A stretch of 64,000 bases of DNA. Source: Patella vulgata. Lineage: Eukaryota; Mollusca; Gastropoda; Patellidae. The DNA is taken from positions 53,754,546 to 53,818,545 of the forward strand of contig NC_065884.2 in assembly GCF_932274485.2 (NCBI RefSeq), given 5' to 3'. The notes under the pieces are model-generated. The model was not told where the DNA came from. It saw only the letters and a list, made by a program, of their open reading frames with translations, and did no database searches. Shown here in pieces: positions 35,440 through 46,720 of the stretch. The position numbers and the translations under genes were made by a program. How positions within the stretch are numbered: the stretch's first letter is position 1; the number at the start of each line of letters is the position of its first letter.

Positions 35440-35731
35440 GGGGGTGGGTGGGTCCGAAAGATCTAACGCGTGCGCGCTCCTAATCCTAAGGTCTGTCATA
35501 GAGAAAGGGGGCGTGGTTTTCATGCTTAGCTTGTACGTGACAGTTGTAGGGTCCACTGCCCAACATCGGGGGTCTTATCAGGGTCCGTCGGCTTCCACAA
35601 ACAGCTTATGATCCTTTACGCACAGGTGAATAATTGAAATTAAATTGAAGCATGTGTTAATCGCAAAATGATCTCTTTGTGTTGAGATGACGCTAAGCAT
35701 TATTTCCCTCTATCTCTATTTCAATCCTATG
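35440..35731 (+). mobile_element. SINE-2, old diverged copy
   Basis: The head GGTGGGTGGGTCCGAAAGATC, the body CTTGTACGTGACAG and the tail TTTGTGTTGAGATGACGCTAA are recognisable but heavily mutated. It is the most diverged of the nearly complete copies. Confidence 0.72.
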
Positions 35732-36073
35732 TATTTCAGTGTATACCGAGTATACGGTCATGAAACTCATCAAACCCAGAAAACGTGATGATAAACTCTT
35801 GCAATGCCACTTAACATTTTTAGATTACGACAAAAATGCGTGAAGAACCGTGATAATCTTTATACCAAGAACAAGATCTCTGTTTTTGAGTCGATCGGCA
35901 ATAGTCTGTGATCAGTAGGAATCAAGATACGGTCTACTTCATCCGACACTTGTTTTCCCGGTTGCTTTTCTCATCAGATAGACGCGTGAACTTTATAAAC
36001 TTAAGACCGTATGTCTTCAGGTTATTCCATTCTAATATTGGCAATGAGGGTCTGATCAGAGAATGCAGATTAG
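35732..36073. other. Non-coding spacer between two SINEs
   Basis: Nothing is recognised. Confidence 0.35.
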
Positions 36074-36345
36074 TTAAAAATAGGGTTTAACGTCTCACTG
36101 TTCTGCACCCACTGGGCTAACGAAAACGGTCATACACCATAGAATGGGTTAATGAGGGAAATTTTGCCTGGGCAGTGGTACTACGGCCTATTCGTACATC
36201 GAATTCCATCTGTCATGGTTTCATTTACGTGCAAGTGAATGTGTACAGTTGTTCGTCCCATCCAGCACTACTGACAAGGGGAACCACGCTGGAACTTCGT
36301 GATGAACTTTCTAGTCGGCCACCGGATCACCAAGTTAGAGTGGCA
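36074..36345 (-). mobile_element. SINE-1, inverted copy
   Basis: It starts with the inverted 3' box (AGGGTTTAACGTCTCACTGT). The body includes GGGCTAACGAAAACGGTCAT, CGAATTCCATCTGTCA, CTGACAAGGGGAACCACGCT and ends near the head at AGAGTGGCAGCCC. The 62-codon frame inside is not a gene. Confidence 0.8.
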
Positions 36346-37965
36346 GCCCACAGACTACAGTGAATTTTGAACACCTGGAGCATCTTTTGAGCACCGAAGC
36401 ATCGGTTTCCTATGTTATGTTTCTGTAGCAATTAAGATATCTCAATATTTCTTGATAAACATTTACAAACACTGCGTGTTCTGACCAGATACAAACTGTT
36501 ATGGTGGTATGCATTAGACCTTGATAAACACTACAGTATTTCAGTTATGCAATCGTTGTTTAGTGATCTTCATAATAAGCCACCGCCACCACTGTGATTT
36601 TTGGTCATCTCACTACAAGGTAGAGCTAAATCAGTCCCAGTTTAATATTGTATCATTTTGCCCCAATGGTCTTTGTGTGGAGTCCCCAGAAGTATATTAA
36701 CCAAATATATGTTAATGTCAAAACGGTTGCCGGGACCATTCTAATTCAATTTATCTTTCATAGTCTGATCATCATTTAATAAGTTCTGTTAATAAATCTT
36801 TATATTGGTTATTTGAGCATCCCAAGGTTTAATAGGCGATTGCCTGTAAAGCCTAAACTGTCCCATGAATTGGAAAAAGCGTCACAAAATGAAGTGATTA
36901 TTTGTGTGTAGCAAATACACATATATACTCTATGACTTGGTTATTTGAGATTTCTTGATGGCAGAAAACAGAACGGAAGTTTGAACTACTTTAGAAGGCA
37001 GTTGTAGGTTTTTTTACTATTCTGATAATGTTATGTCGGGGAATCTTGGCTACTGTTCTATTTGGCTAGCTGTACAGGAGAACGTTTTGTATGTAAAATT
37101 CTTTTGATGATAGAATAATACACGTGTATCGACACACTATTGTCTGTCTGCATATTATTGGACAGTGAAGGGCTTTGAAAAGTACCTATTTTTTTCTCTA
37201 CTAAATATATTGTTCCAGCAATAAATATCTAGATCTAAAAAAAGTATCATTTATTTATATCCAAAGAACGAGTATATACCTATTTTAGGGTGAATGAGAG
37301 AACATATCTAAATAGTAGTAAGTGCAGGAGAATCGCACTACACGCCAAAACAATTAAGACCGATAAGAAAGACCTCCGGACAAGACAAACTACACAGGCA
37401 TTGCAAGCAATAAACAACAAATCTCAATTCAAGTAGGGGCAAGTCGTTAGTGTCAACTGCGCTGTAGAGTCCCGGGCCTGTAAGTAAGTAAAGTGTTCCT
37501 TTTTTAGAAATAAACAATAATTAAATACAAATTAAAACAAGGGAAATACAAGCGCAATTATTATTTTTCAAAGTAAGCATGTTTTGTGAAAGCATCCTAG
37601 AACAAATATAAATAAAAGTTGCAAATAAGAACTTATAAAAACTCATTTTATATAAATTTCTTATGCAACTAAAAACAAATATACAAGTTTGAAACAAAGA
37701 ACGATTAATCATACTTTTTTGTAAATACATGGGGGAACATTCAAACAAGGTAAAGTCTTGTAAAAGATGAAAATTATGGACACATTTAGCGAAGAAAGAT
37801 AGGCAAAATAGAGTTCATAAACCGAGTGAAGAGAAAACTTTAGTTGAAATTAGCGTAGGAAATTAATTTCATCCAAACAATTTGAGGAACACGTAATATC
37901 AAGACTTAACATACACATAGCGTGGAATTCCTAATGTCAGTCACGACAATCTGTTCATAAGACAA
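36346..37965. other. 1.6 kb non-coding stretch
   Basis: No gene or repeat is recognised. Confidence 0.4.
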
Positions 37966-38041
37966 AACCCGTCTTCATTAGCCCAGTATAGGAGCAGAAA
38001 AGTAGGACGTTAAACCCCATTTCATTTCATTTCATTTCATA
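37966..38041 (+). mobile_element. SINE-1 3' fragment with ATTTC tail
   Basis: Only the last about 75 bp are present: CGTCTTCATTAGCCCAGTAT, GTAGGACGTTAAACCCCATT and a (TTTCA)n tail. Confidence 0.8.
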
Positions 38042-38384
38042 AGACAAAAAAAAAACATTTGTGAATTCCAACAAGAACGTAAAACTTAAAACTCATATAT
38101 GCCAATTTATTTTTACTTTATTTATGTATATTGAGTTACGGTTGTATTTTAAAACAGAAATACATTGATGGATTTCCCCCCGAATTATCTTGATTCTGGA
38201 ATATGCCGACTAGATTATAAATGCACTTAAAAAATATGGACTACGCAGAGGGACATTGGAAAACACGAAGGACAATTTAGACAACGTATGTAAGTAACAC
38301 AACACATATATAAACATCTGGTATCAAGATGAACTAATAGACAGCATATCTGTTGAACTGAAAACTTCAATAAATAGGATTTAT

Positions 38385-38716
38385 TTTGTACATAGACATA
38401 TTTTGTATAGATAACCAATATGGACATTTTTGTATAGATAATTAAGCATTTTTTGGATATAAAACAATAAGGACATTATATATAATATATAGGGATATTT
38501 TGTGCATGCATAATAAAGACATCTTTTGTCAGGATCTACTAAAAGTGAATTGTATGTCTGGGACTGTTCAAAGTCCAAAAACATTGATCTGTTTTGTAAA
38601 GCTAAAACTAAACGTTGTAGACATATTTTGCTTAGAAAAACAATATATACATGTTTAAAGATAGACAATATAGACATTTTTGTAAGAGCAGGATAGACAT
38701 CTTTTGATAAGAATAA
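38385..38716. repeat. Degenerate minisatellite, unit about 35-40 bp
   Basis: It is made of repeated words TAGACATATTTTG, AGACATTTTTGTA, AGATAACCAATAT and AATAAGGACAT. At least seven imperfect units are visible, broken in the middle (38540-38600) by non-repeat sequence. Confidence 0.6.
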
Positions 38717-39722
38717 CACAGAGTAAAGAATAAGGATATAGACCTTACATTCTGTTGTCAGTAGTAATGTTTAGTGTTAACAAGTTCTTGACTAATGAAC
38801 TGACAAAATGACAAGAAGCCAAGATTAACATATGTAAAAACTATCAGTATATACTTACCATAGACCACAATTTCAAGGTGAAATTACAACAGAATTAGTA
38901 TTCTCAGCTTGGCGAACTTTGAAAATAATGATTAAGTTATATAAAGAATGGTGTATTCAGTATCTTTCTAGAATATGATACATATGTAATAAATATGAGA
39001 TTGGTATGCACATAAAAGAACCCTTGGCAGTTAAAATTGGTTAAAGAGTAGGTCAGGACGCTGATGATCACCCCATGATCATACCGTATGTTAGTCCCAA
39101 AATGACTGCAGTATTGTGTTGAGAAGTTAAGCTCAGTCCAATTCATAAGAATCTGATAAATACTATATAGACAACAAAAACCTATCAAGTAAAGAAATTA
39201 CTAATATATTTTGGTAATATATTTCCACATGTTTTGATTTATGTTCTTCATCCACCCGGTTACTTAAATGGGTAAACAATAATATTGTACTTAAACATCG
39301 ATGAAGATAAGATGGGTTTCTAAAAGTAGCAAGTCGCAAGCAGATCTATCTCATCAAGCACACATAACTCACATTCATAATTTTAGAGAGGTACACGTAG
39401 AATGGACTTAAAATAGCCGTAAAACAATCTAAGATAATTGTCGAAAACCTCTTAAACGTATAGAAATAGCCAGAAACTAATTGATATAGATAACTTTCTC
39501 CGCATCGTAAGCTTTCTTTATATCTTAAAGGCCAGATAATATTCTTAACAGCGTATGGATACTGGTATTATCTTGTCGGTATTTTAAGTATACCCACCAA
39601 ACATGTGCCTTTTATTTTTGCCAAATGAATATCATAGGCGATATAAGTAGTTCTACATCTTTACAGCTTGGATGCGGCAGGGCGTAGCTAGCCGTCAGAT
39701 TACATATCAAGATTAAGATACT
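38717..39722. other. Non-coding stretch with a small SINE-2 tail fragment
   Basis: Near 39084-39140 a short piece (CGTATGTTAGTCCCAAAATG, TGTTGAGAAGTTAAGC) resembles the SINE-2 3' tail. The rest is unrecognised. Confidence 0.4.
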
Positions 39723-39725
39723 GCT

Positions 39726-40065
39726 GACCTTTCGCTTGATGACATGGTAAACTTAAATCGTTTAGCCCAGCCACTTGAAACCTAAGAAATCGATTAGCGC
39801 CATATTCTAAACTACGATTGTGCAATGACGTCTGCTTCTTAAAAATATGTATGCTTTAGTTTATACTACCGTTTATATGAGTGGGTGCAAGATATCGTGG
39901 TTCAGTATTCGCGTTATGAATAACATTTTTACTCGTATGTGACCTTTTGTGTGATGATATGGTAGAGTTAAATTTTTTTAGCTCCGCTATTTGAAACCTA
40001 GAATCTAGATTTGTACTATTTTCTCAACCATGATTGCGCAGTGGTATCTGGTTTTTTTTTAAAGA
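39726..40065 (+). repeat. Diverged direct repeat, two copies of about 120 bp, offset 215 bp
   Basis: Copy 1 (39726-39850) and copy 2 (39941-40065) share GACCTTTCGC/GACCTTTTGT, TTGATGACATGGTA/GTGATGATATGGTA, TTGAAACCTA and ATGATTGCGCAGTG-like blocks in order. Both end in T/A-rich sequence. Confidence 0.55.
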
Positions 40066-40384
40066 AAAAGAATTACATTTGATTTAATTCTACTATTTCT
40101 ATCAAATATAGGTGAATGGAAAATCACGGGATTCTTTATTTGAGGCAATAATGTTACAGCGGTCATAGGTAGATTTTAAGACCGTGGTCCAACAAGCGCC
40201 ATGATGTACGTCATTGAAGCAGCAGGTGTGGCTGCGGGTTGGGGTGAGGTAAATTGTATTAATAGCTTCTGACTTTAATTTTCACCCCAACCAAAAACAA
40301 AACAAAAACAAAAGAACAAAATAAAATAAACGAAAAATAAAACTTGCAGAAACCTATTCACAAATCAAACTTCGGTATCTCCTG

Positions 40385-40800
40385 CGAACATTTACGCTGT
40401 TTAAACATTCATTATGCAAGAGCTAAATCTGCCAATTGCAGGTCTTTCTTTAGGCCTGAAATGTTATCTAAATTATTAATTAGACATTAATTAACTTATC
40501 CAAACCATAATCAACTCTCGATGTCATTGCTAATATGCGATGTTTATTGGATTAGATTCTGATTTGCTGTTCGACTTCCATTCAAGATTTAATCACGAAA
40601 TGGATAATCGAGACTATGTTTTTTTTATCGTACCGACTTTAGTTATGATGATCAAGGCTAGGCCGAAAATTCAATCGCTAAAATCTCGGTTCAGAGTGGA
40701 TCAATCTGATTGAAATTTTCAGCAAATTCCCTTTACATTATCTAGTTTATAACTATTATAGTGAGAACTGCCAGCTCATTATCTAATCTCCCGTAATGCA
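40385..40800 (-). repeat. Dispersed repeat family D, copy 3, inverted
   Basis: Inverted blocks are CATTATGCAAGAGCTAAATC, GGTCTTTCTTTAGGCCTGAA, AATCAACTCTCGATG, TGAAATTTTCAGCAAATT and CCAGCTCATTATCTAATCTC. Confidence 0.7.
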
Positions 40801-41859
40801 TCTTCAATAGTAGGATTCTGACTTAAACTATGTATAGAGTAACGGGATAGTGAACGTTTTCGTATACTGGTATTGTCTTATTCTTTCAGAAGTTGAAAAC
40901 GTTTAACACCTCTAAGTACTTTATTCAAAAGGTTTTGATAAATTCTATAGTAAACCATGGTATCAATTACAGATATGCTTAATTAAAACATCTGCTGTGA
41001 TTTTTGTGAAAAAATCCCATGGTTCTGGCAGGATCCACTAAGATACCGCTGTGCATTTAGATTTATCAAGTTAGGCCTTTTGAGATTGTGAAGGAGTTGA
41101 CATTACTGTTATATAATACGATAATGATTAACTATTGGTTAAAATAAGAATTAAAATGGCTAACCACGTCATCTGCCCACATCAACAATAAAATTGAATG
41201 AATTCATATTGTTGAAGGAACTGACTTGGAATCTGATCCTCAAGTCTTCTCTATCTGAAAATTGAGTTGACGACTGAAGTTCGGTAAGAAAAAATACAGC
41301 AAAATATATGTAAATACACTGATGGAATACAACGGACCTAAAGCATGGCCAATTTCACCCCGTAAGTTAGGCGTAACCCTGAACATGCATTGAAAAGCCA
41401 AAGAAGAGAAATTCCAATTTGTATTTTCTGATGAAGAGCACTAAAGTCGCATCGTACCAGATGGCTTAAGTAAGCTGTTTTCTGATTTGGGCTCATTAGC
41501 TGCAAGCCAGTTATTTCACAGAAACCCTTCATTATACTTCACCTTAATTCAATTTACCTGAAATGTCTGCTTTTATCCTTAAAAGAAATTTATGACGCAG
41601 AGAGCGAGTGGTTGGAGAGGCGCCAAAATATATACATTTTCTGTTCATCTTCGACTATTTCAGGATATCCCTCCTTAAAATCCACATGATTCCAATCAAA
41701 AGCTTATTGGCAGAAATAATGGTGAAATATTTCTGATGTTAATCCGTTATAAACTACATTTTAGTTAGCTGTTTGTGTATTTAGTCCTAGCAAAACCAAA
41801 TGATGTGGAACAATAAATAAAGTAGATGTTTCTACATGCAATATGCATATTTAAAGGGA
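40801..41859. other. Non-coding stretch
   Basis: No gene is supported. Confidence 0.4.
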
Positions 41860-42070
41860 TATCTCCCAAATTGTTAAACCACGTACTCATCTTGCTGCTC
41901 TTTCGAAAAAAAAAAACTACGGCCCCGCCAATTCAAATATGATCGACGTGAAACTTGCATTCCGGTTCCTTACACAATTGAGCATCGATTTACGGCCTTT
42001 GATTTTTGATATGACGTCACAATTTCAACATGTCTGCGATGACACCCTATTCGGTTCCGTGTAAATAGTA
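41860..42070 (+). repeat. Dispersed repeat family F, copy 1
   Basis: It shares CCGCCAATTCAAATATGATC and GACGTGAAACTTG with CCGCCAATTCAAGTACGATC and GACATGAAACTGG at 46529-46562. Both are preceded by CTCTTTCGAAAA/CTCTTCGAAAA and followed by diverged sequence. Confidence 0.5.
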
Positions 42071-42540
42071 CGCTATTGCTGGTTTTTTATCTTATTAAGA
42101 TCTTCGTTTTTAATGAATGTACGTGCATTTTGTTTCGTGAGTCTTAAACCTCATCTAATGGAATTCAAACTCTCCATTCAACGATTATTAGGTATTGTTT
42201 ACATAATTTATTTTCTCTTTCTTCTTAGTATTCAAATTATGTTTAGAATTTACGGAAATCCAAAACAATATGCTAAATACAGCCTGTTATATTAAAATTT
42301 ACATTCCAGCAATAAGGAAGAGTGTTTCTAATTTCTATTTCAAAGGTGTGGAATTGAAGAAGCATGCAATCAGTGTTTATTATTAACAAATTAAATTACT
42401 TCTCTGTCTGCACTTGATGCATTATAAAGTAAATTATTTGAGTGTAAAGGGTACAGTAACGATACTGTAGTCTGTATATAGCATGGATTTATAAAGTTTC
42501 ATTTTCGATCATTAACGTACAATTAGCTTGTATTAAGCGT

Positions 42541-42850
42541 GGAAAATGTCATTGTGATAACTTTATGATAAGGGTTGAAAACGTCGAAGTATCATTGTAA
42601 TAACTTTGAAGTTTCATTGTGATAACTTTGAAGTTTCAGTGTGATAACTTTGAAGTTTCGTTGTGATAAGGGTGGAAAATATTGCAGTTTTATTGTGATA
42701 GTATGATAAGAGTGGAAAATGTTGAAGTTCCATTTTATTAAGATTGAAAACATTAATGTTTCATTGCGATACGGGTTGAAAACATTAAGTTTTACTGTAA
42801 TAAAGTTTGAAAATTTTGCTATGATAGAGAACCATTAAGCTTTATCGTTA
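42541..42850 (+). repeat. Degenerate minisatellite, core GAAGTTTCATTGTGATAA
   Basis: Three adjacent copies of a 23-bp unit (AACTTTGAAGTTTCATTGTG and variants) lie near 42600-42670. They are flanked on both sides by longer decayed units of the type GATAAGGGTTGAAAACATT, GAAGTTTCATTG. Confidence 0.75.
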
Positions 42851-43224
42851 TAAAGTTGGATAATATGAATAAGGCAATTCGTTGCTTTAGTCAATATCCT
42901 TAAATACAACTGAAGATATAATAACAATGTAGTCGAAAGTTTTGTTTATAACAAATTCACAAGGGCTCCATGATCATTCGTCCATAAGGGAATACGCTTT
43001 TTTGTGCTCCTATTTGATATTTTACTGTCAGAGTCAACACTATACATAAGTGATTGTCAAAATAACATTTATTTAAGTGAGCTAACAGAGATATAAGTAT
43101 GAGTGGTACTTGCCAATATTTAGTATGATGAACAATCTGTTCCCGGTAGAACCAGTTTATTGTAATTATGTATCCCGACATTACATGGTTTTGTGAGGGA
43201 TAGACCGAGACCGCTTTAGTTATA
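42851..43224. other. Non-coding spacer
   Basis: Nothing is recognised. Confidence 0.35.
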
Positions 43225-43670
43225 TTCTTTAAAGGGTTGTGGTTCTATTTTTGGAACCTTAAAATAGACGACATGGGTCTAAAAGCATATCAATGTATAT
43301 AAAGTGACTTATAATTTCTAATCAATTGTGTACGGTGAACTACTTCAACAGTCGAAATTGAAAGACAGTTATTTACGCCTGCTATGTCCATTCTACACGT
43401 TTTTTTTTAGTATTATGTTGTCGTTTGTGAATCCGCTATCACTAATTACTTCTGTATTGTCTTGTAGGCTATTTTTGCTTTGTCCATTACAATTGGCCCC
43501 GGAAAACATAAAATACACGACTCGTGTACTGATTATACAATGATCATTGTGTCTTAAATATTGGATATTAGGATCCATATTTTCACGGAAAGATAACACC
43601 ATCAATATTCATTAAAATGGACGAATGTTGAATTATAATTCGTGTTTTTTAATTTCGAATAGTATGGAAA
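43225..43670 (-). repeat. Dispersed repeat family E, copy 5, inverted
   Basis: It carries TTCTTTAAAGGGTTGTGG at the left. Inverted matches to copy 1 follow: CATTACAATTGGCCC, AATACACGACTCGTGTAC, TCTTAAATATTGGATATTAG and CCATCAATATTCATTAAAAT. Confidence 0.6.
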
Positions 43671-43984
43671 AAAGTGAGATTAGACAGCAGCGAGGTACAA
43701 TATTTAACATAAAATATATGTACCATCGATCAAAGTGGATTCAACTTCAAGGTACATAAATCTTCTGTAAATATGCAATATATTTACATTACATATCATA
43801 GGCAAAACGATTATTAGGGCATGCTAGACTGACATTTAATAATTGTTTTGTTATTCTACAAAGGACAGTGTTACAGCAAAAAGAGATATAGGAAATACAA
43901 TCGGGTTTTTGTATCAACCGCGATAATTAAGACAGGTGTGCTGTAGGGGAGATTATGTGTTGACTATGTCGGTTTCCAATCCAA

Positions 43985-44125
43985 CTGTCCAGGGTTTTTA
44001 CTTTTACGTACACGACAATGCGTACATGGGACTAGAGGAATGTTCCTACCACTGACAAGGGGAAGGCACGTAGAAAACACTGGGATCGAACCTGTGATTG
44101 TTCTAGATATGAGGCGGGGCATTTC
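43985..44125 (-). mobile_element. SINE-1 fragment, inverted
   Basis: CACTGACAAGGGGAAGGCAC and the following GATCGAACCTG match the inverted head half of SINE-1. The 3' box is missing. Confidence 0.5.
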
Positions 44126-45075
44126 ATATCTATTGTTATCTCTAAGTTGTTTTGTTTTAACCTACGACAATACCGGTGACTTGAAATAATAATCTGAGAT
44201 ATCTGTAGTTTCGGAGGACTTTTGATTTATAAAATCTTGCTGCGCTGATAGTAAATCTAGTCCACCATCATGATAATTTACACCCAAAACATTTCTTGGC
44301 ATAGTAATAAATTAACAAAACCTGTTGATCAAGTGAATTAATGCCTGATGGAAAAGTTAAAATGATAGAACGTTGCAGATCGTTTCTTCACCCTACAGGT
44401 ATCAGAGACAGCTGTGTGGACTGGGAATTGTGTATGTAAGTGTTGCCAGATTCTACTATTTCACCTGTTTTCAATATTTGCACTGAACAGGCGACGTTTA
44501 TAAACTTTATTTTCCATTACAGAGATCTAATACTCGTTAGCATAAAACGCCGCCCCAATAAAAAATGATAATAAAAAATTACAATATAGATTATTTAAAG
44601 AAACTATATTAAAATTGTTAAAAAAAAATAATAAAAAATTACTATATAAATTTTCAAGACATAAACAACTATATAAAAATTTAAAAAAAAAGAAATTAGC
44701 CAAAAATTTGAAATAAGTGCTCTTTTGGTGAACAGTAATTTGCCAAATATACATTTAGTATAAGTGTAAGGGATACAGGCAAACGGCCAATTAATTATAG
44801 CTAGTAATAGAAGAAAATGGAAAACCTAAATGCACATATCCCGTCCTCCCAGATTTGCCTCGAAATGTTCCCTTGTCGTTTTGTAAAAGTATCTGACCTT
44901 TTCTTTTTGGCCAACTTTTATGTTGATGGGAGAATGAAAACCAATGTTGATGATAATTCTGCAATTCATATTTATTATTATTCAAGTGATATCTATCTAT
45001 ATAATGTGTGCTTTCATATTCCAGTAGATATCACACGTACAAAACATAGCACGCATACATAAACACAAATCTTAC
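44126..45075. other. Non-coding stretch
   Basis: A/T-rich with A runs at 44560-44700. No gene is supported. Confidence 0.4.
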
Positions 45076-45134
45076 ATTATACTTGCTTATTTATAAGAGA
45101 GATAGATATTATACTTACTTATACTTGCTTATTT

Positions 45135-45137
<3 letters not shown>

Positions 45138-45170
<33 letters not shown>

Positions 45171-45336
45171 ACTACGTCGTTTCAGGACTAACGTATGGTA
45201 AAAACATATTCCAACAATTCGCTTGCGCGTATGGATCTTTAGCAGTGAGGGGAAACGGGAAAACGAGGATGGCCAAGCTTGGGATTGAAACTTCGCTACT
45301 TGACTCAATGACAGACCAATCGACCACCCACCCCCA
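45138..45336 (-). mobile_element. SINE-2, inverted, with an 11-bp target duplication
   Basis: The inverted tail is a (GA)n run (the complement of the family's CT tail), followed by inverted body sequence (ATTCGCTTGCGCGTATGG, CTTGGGATTGAAAC, CAATGACAGACC). GCTTATTTATA flanks it at 45127-45137 and 45337-45347. A third copy of the same 11 bp plus GA-like sequence lies at 45085-45105, so the target and tail edge was also duplicated in tandem. Confidence 0.85.
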
Positions 45337-45347
45337 GCTTATTTATA

Positions 45348-46485
45348 TAGTAATTGTAGTCAATCCAAATAATTCAGAATCGTTAATGTTTCATTTTAGA
45401 TGTCTTATATTACTTAGTCTTGTCAAATTATATTGTTTATTTCGTAAAATGTTTGTATATTCAAGAAGCTCAATTTAATGGTATTTAAAGCATTATTACT
45501 AACCTGGCTTGTCAGTTTATCGATTCAAGTTGTCAGTTAGTGTTTCCAAGTTAAATATAACGAGATAACTAGGTAGTATTGCCAATAAGTATTTTGCCAC
45601 AACTTTAAGAAGATAATTTACAATATTAATATACACTGACGTAAAACAATGTGTATATATCATCATTAAACGATAAGTAAATGTAGATATTTACATAACA
45701 AATGGTGATGTGTTACCTACATGTTTAGGTATAATATACACGATATTATGTTTTTTCTTGTCGATGGAAAACTTTACTGGAAGTGATGAAGTGTTTCAGT
45801 GGGATTTAGTAATTAAACTTATAATACACTGGTCACAATGCTGTGGAATACAATTATTAATTATTAGTGAGCGAACGGTTGCACAGCAATAATCAGTATT
45901 TGTATTCAATACAATTGTGAACTGTATTTCATTCAACGCCCGCTTTCACCTAAGTGATATCGCCGACAATGAGTCTGGAATACTCTATATTTATATTAAA
46001 TACAAAATATGTCTTATTGAAATTCAGATGAATTCTCTACTTAGTCATTTTCACAAGAATACTGAAAGAATACGATATGTTTGCAGTAACTGTTGGTCGT
46101 ATTAGAGTGCTTTGGAATTGTTAGAAAAATTATTAGTTTAAACTCTGCTGTGCTGATCAGAGTTTTATTTTAACATTAATTTAATTTAACAACCATCAGA
46201 TAACATTTTATGGATGCTTACATCCATTACGTCAATTGGTCTGGGCTGAAAAGACATCTGGCATCTTATTTTCTGTAACAAGACGCAAGTTGGATTTACG
46301 AGCAATCTGACTGTCGGAGATAATTCAGCCTACACTCGATGGGCGCAACATCCGGAAAATGTTTTCAAAGAGCATGAAAATGGTCTTAAAAATGAATGCA
46401 AATGTATAATTTGATTATTTACCGATAAGTTCTCCAATCTTTTGCGATGCATCAGTGACTATATTTTAGATGTCGACTGTTCTTT
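45348..46485. other. Non-coding stretch
   Basis: No gene is supported; short frames only. Confidence 0.4.
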
Positions 46486-46720
46486 AATTGTTCTTGGGGC
46501 CGATGCTCTTCGAAAATCGCAAAATGCTCCGCCAATTCAAGTACGATCGACATGAAACTGGACTGAACCTGAAGCGCTACTCATTTATTTCTCTCTTCGA
46601 CATTAAACGTGCCATACTTGTTTCTTTGACCATGGCACATTGATGGACGGATTCGAGTTTTGGTGATGTCTTGCTCGATTCCTCGTCCATATAATTTCTA
46701 TCGTACTTGTTATTTAAAGA
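46486..46720 (+). repeat. Dispersed repeat family F, copy 2
   Basis: Matched to 41860-42070 around the CCGCCAATTCAA core. This copy is the longer and includes two CTCGATTCCTCG-like words near 46672. Confidence 0.45.

Noticed and set aside
42240-42295. IYGNPKQY reading, another filter look-alike
   Set aside because: The base pair needed to complete the glycine codon is wrong and the sequence that follows is not K2P-like.
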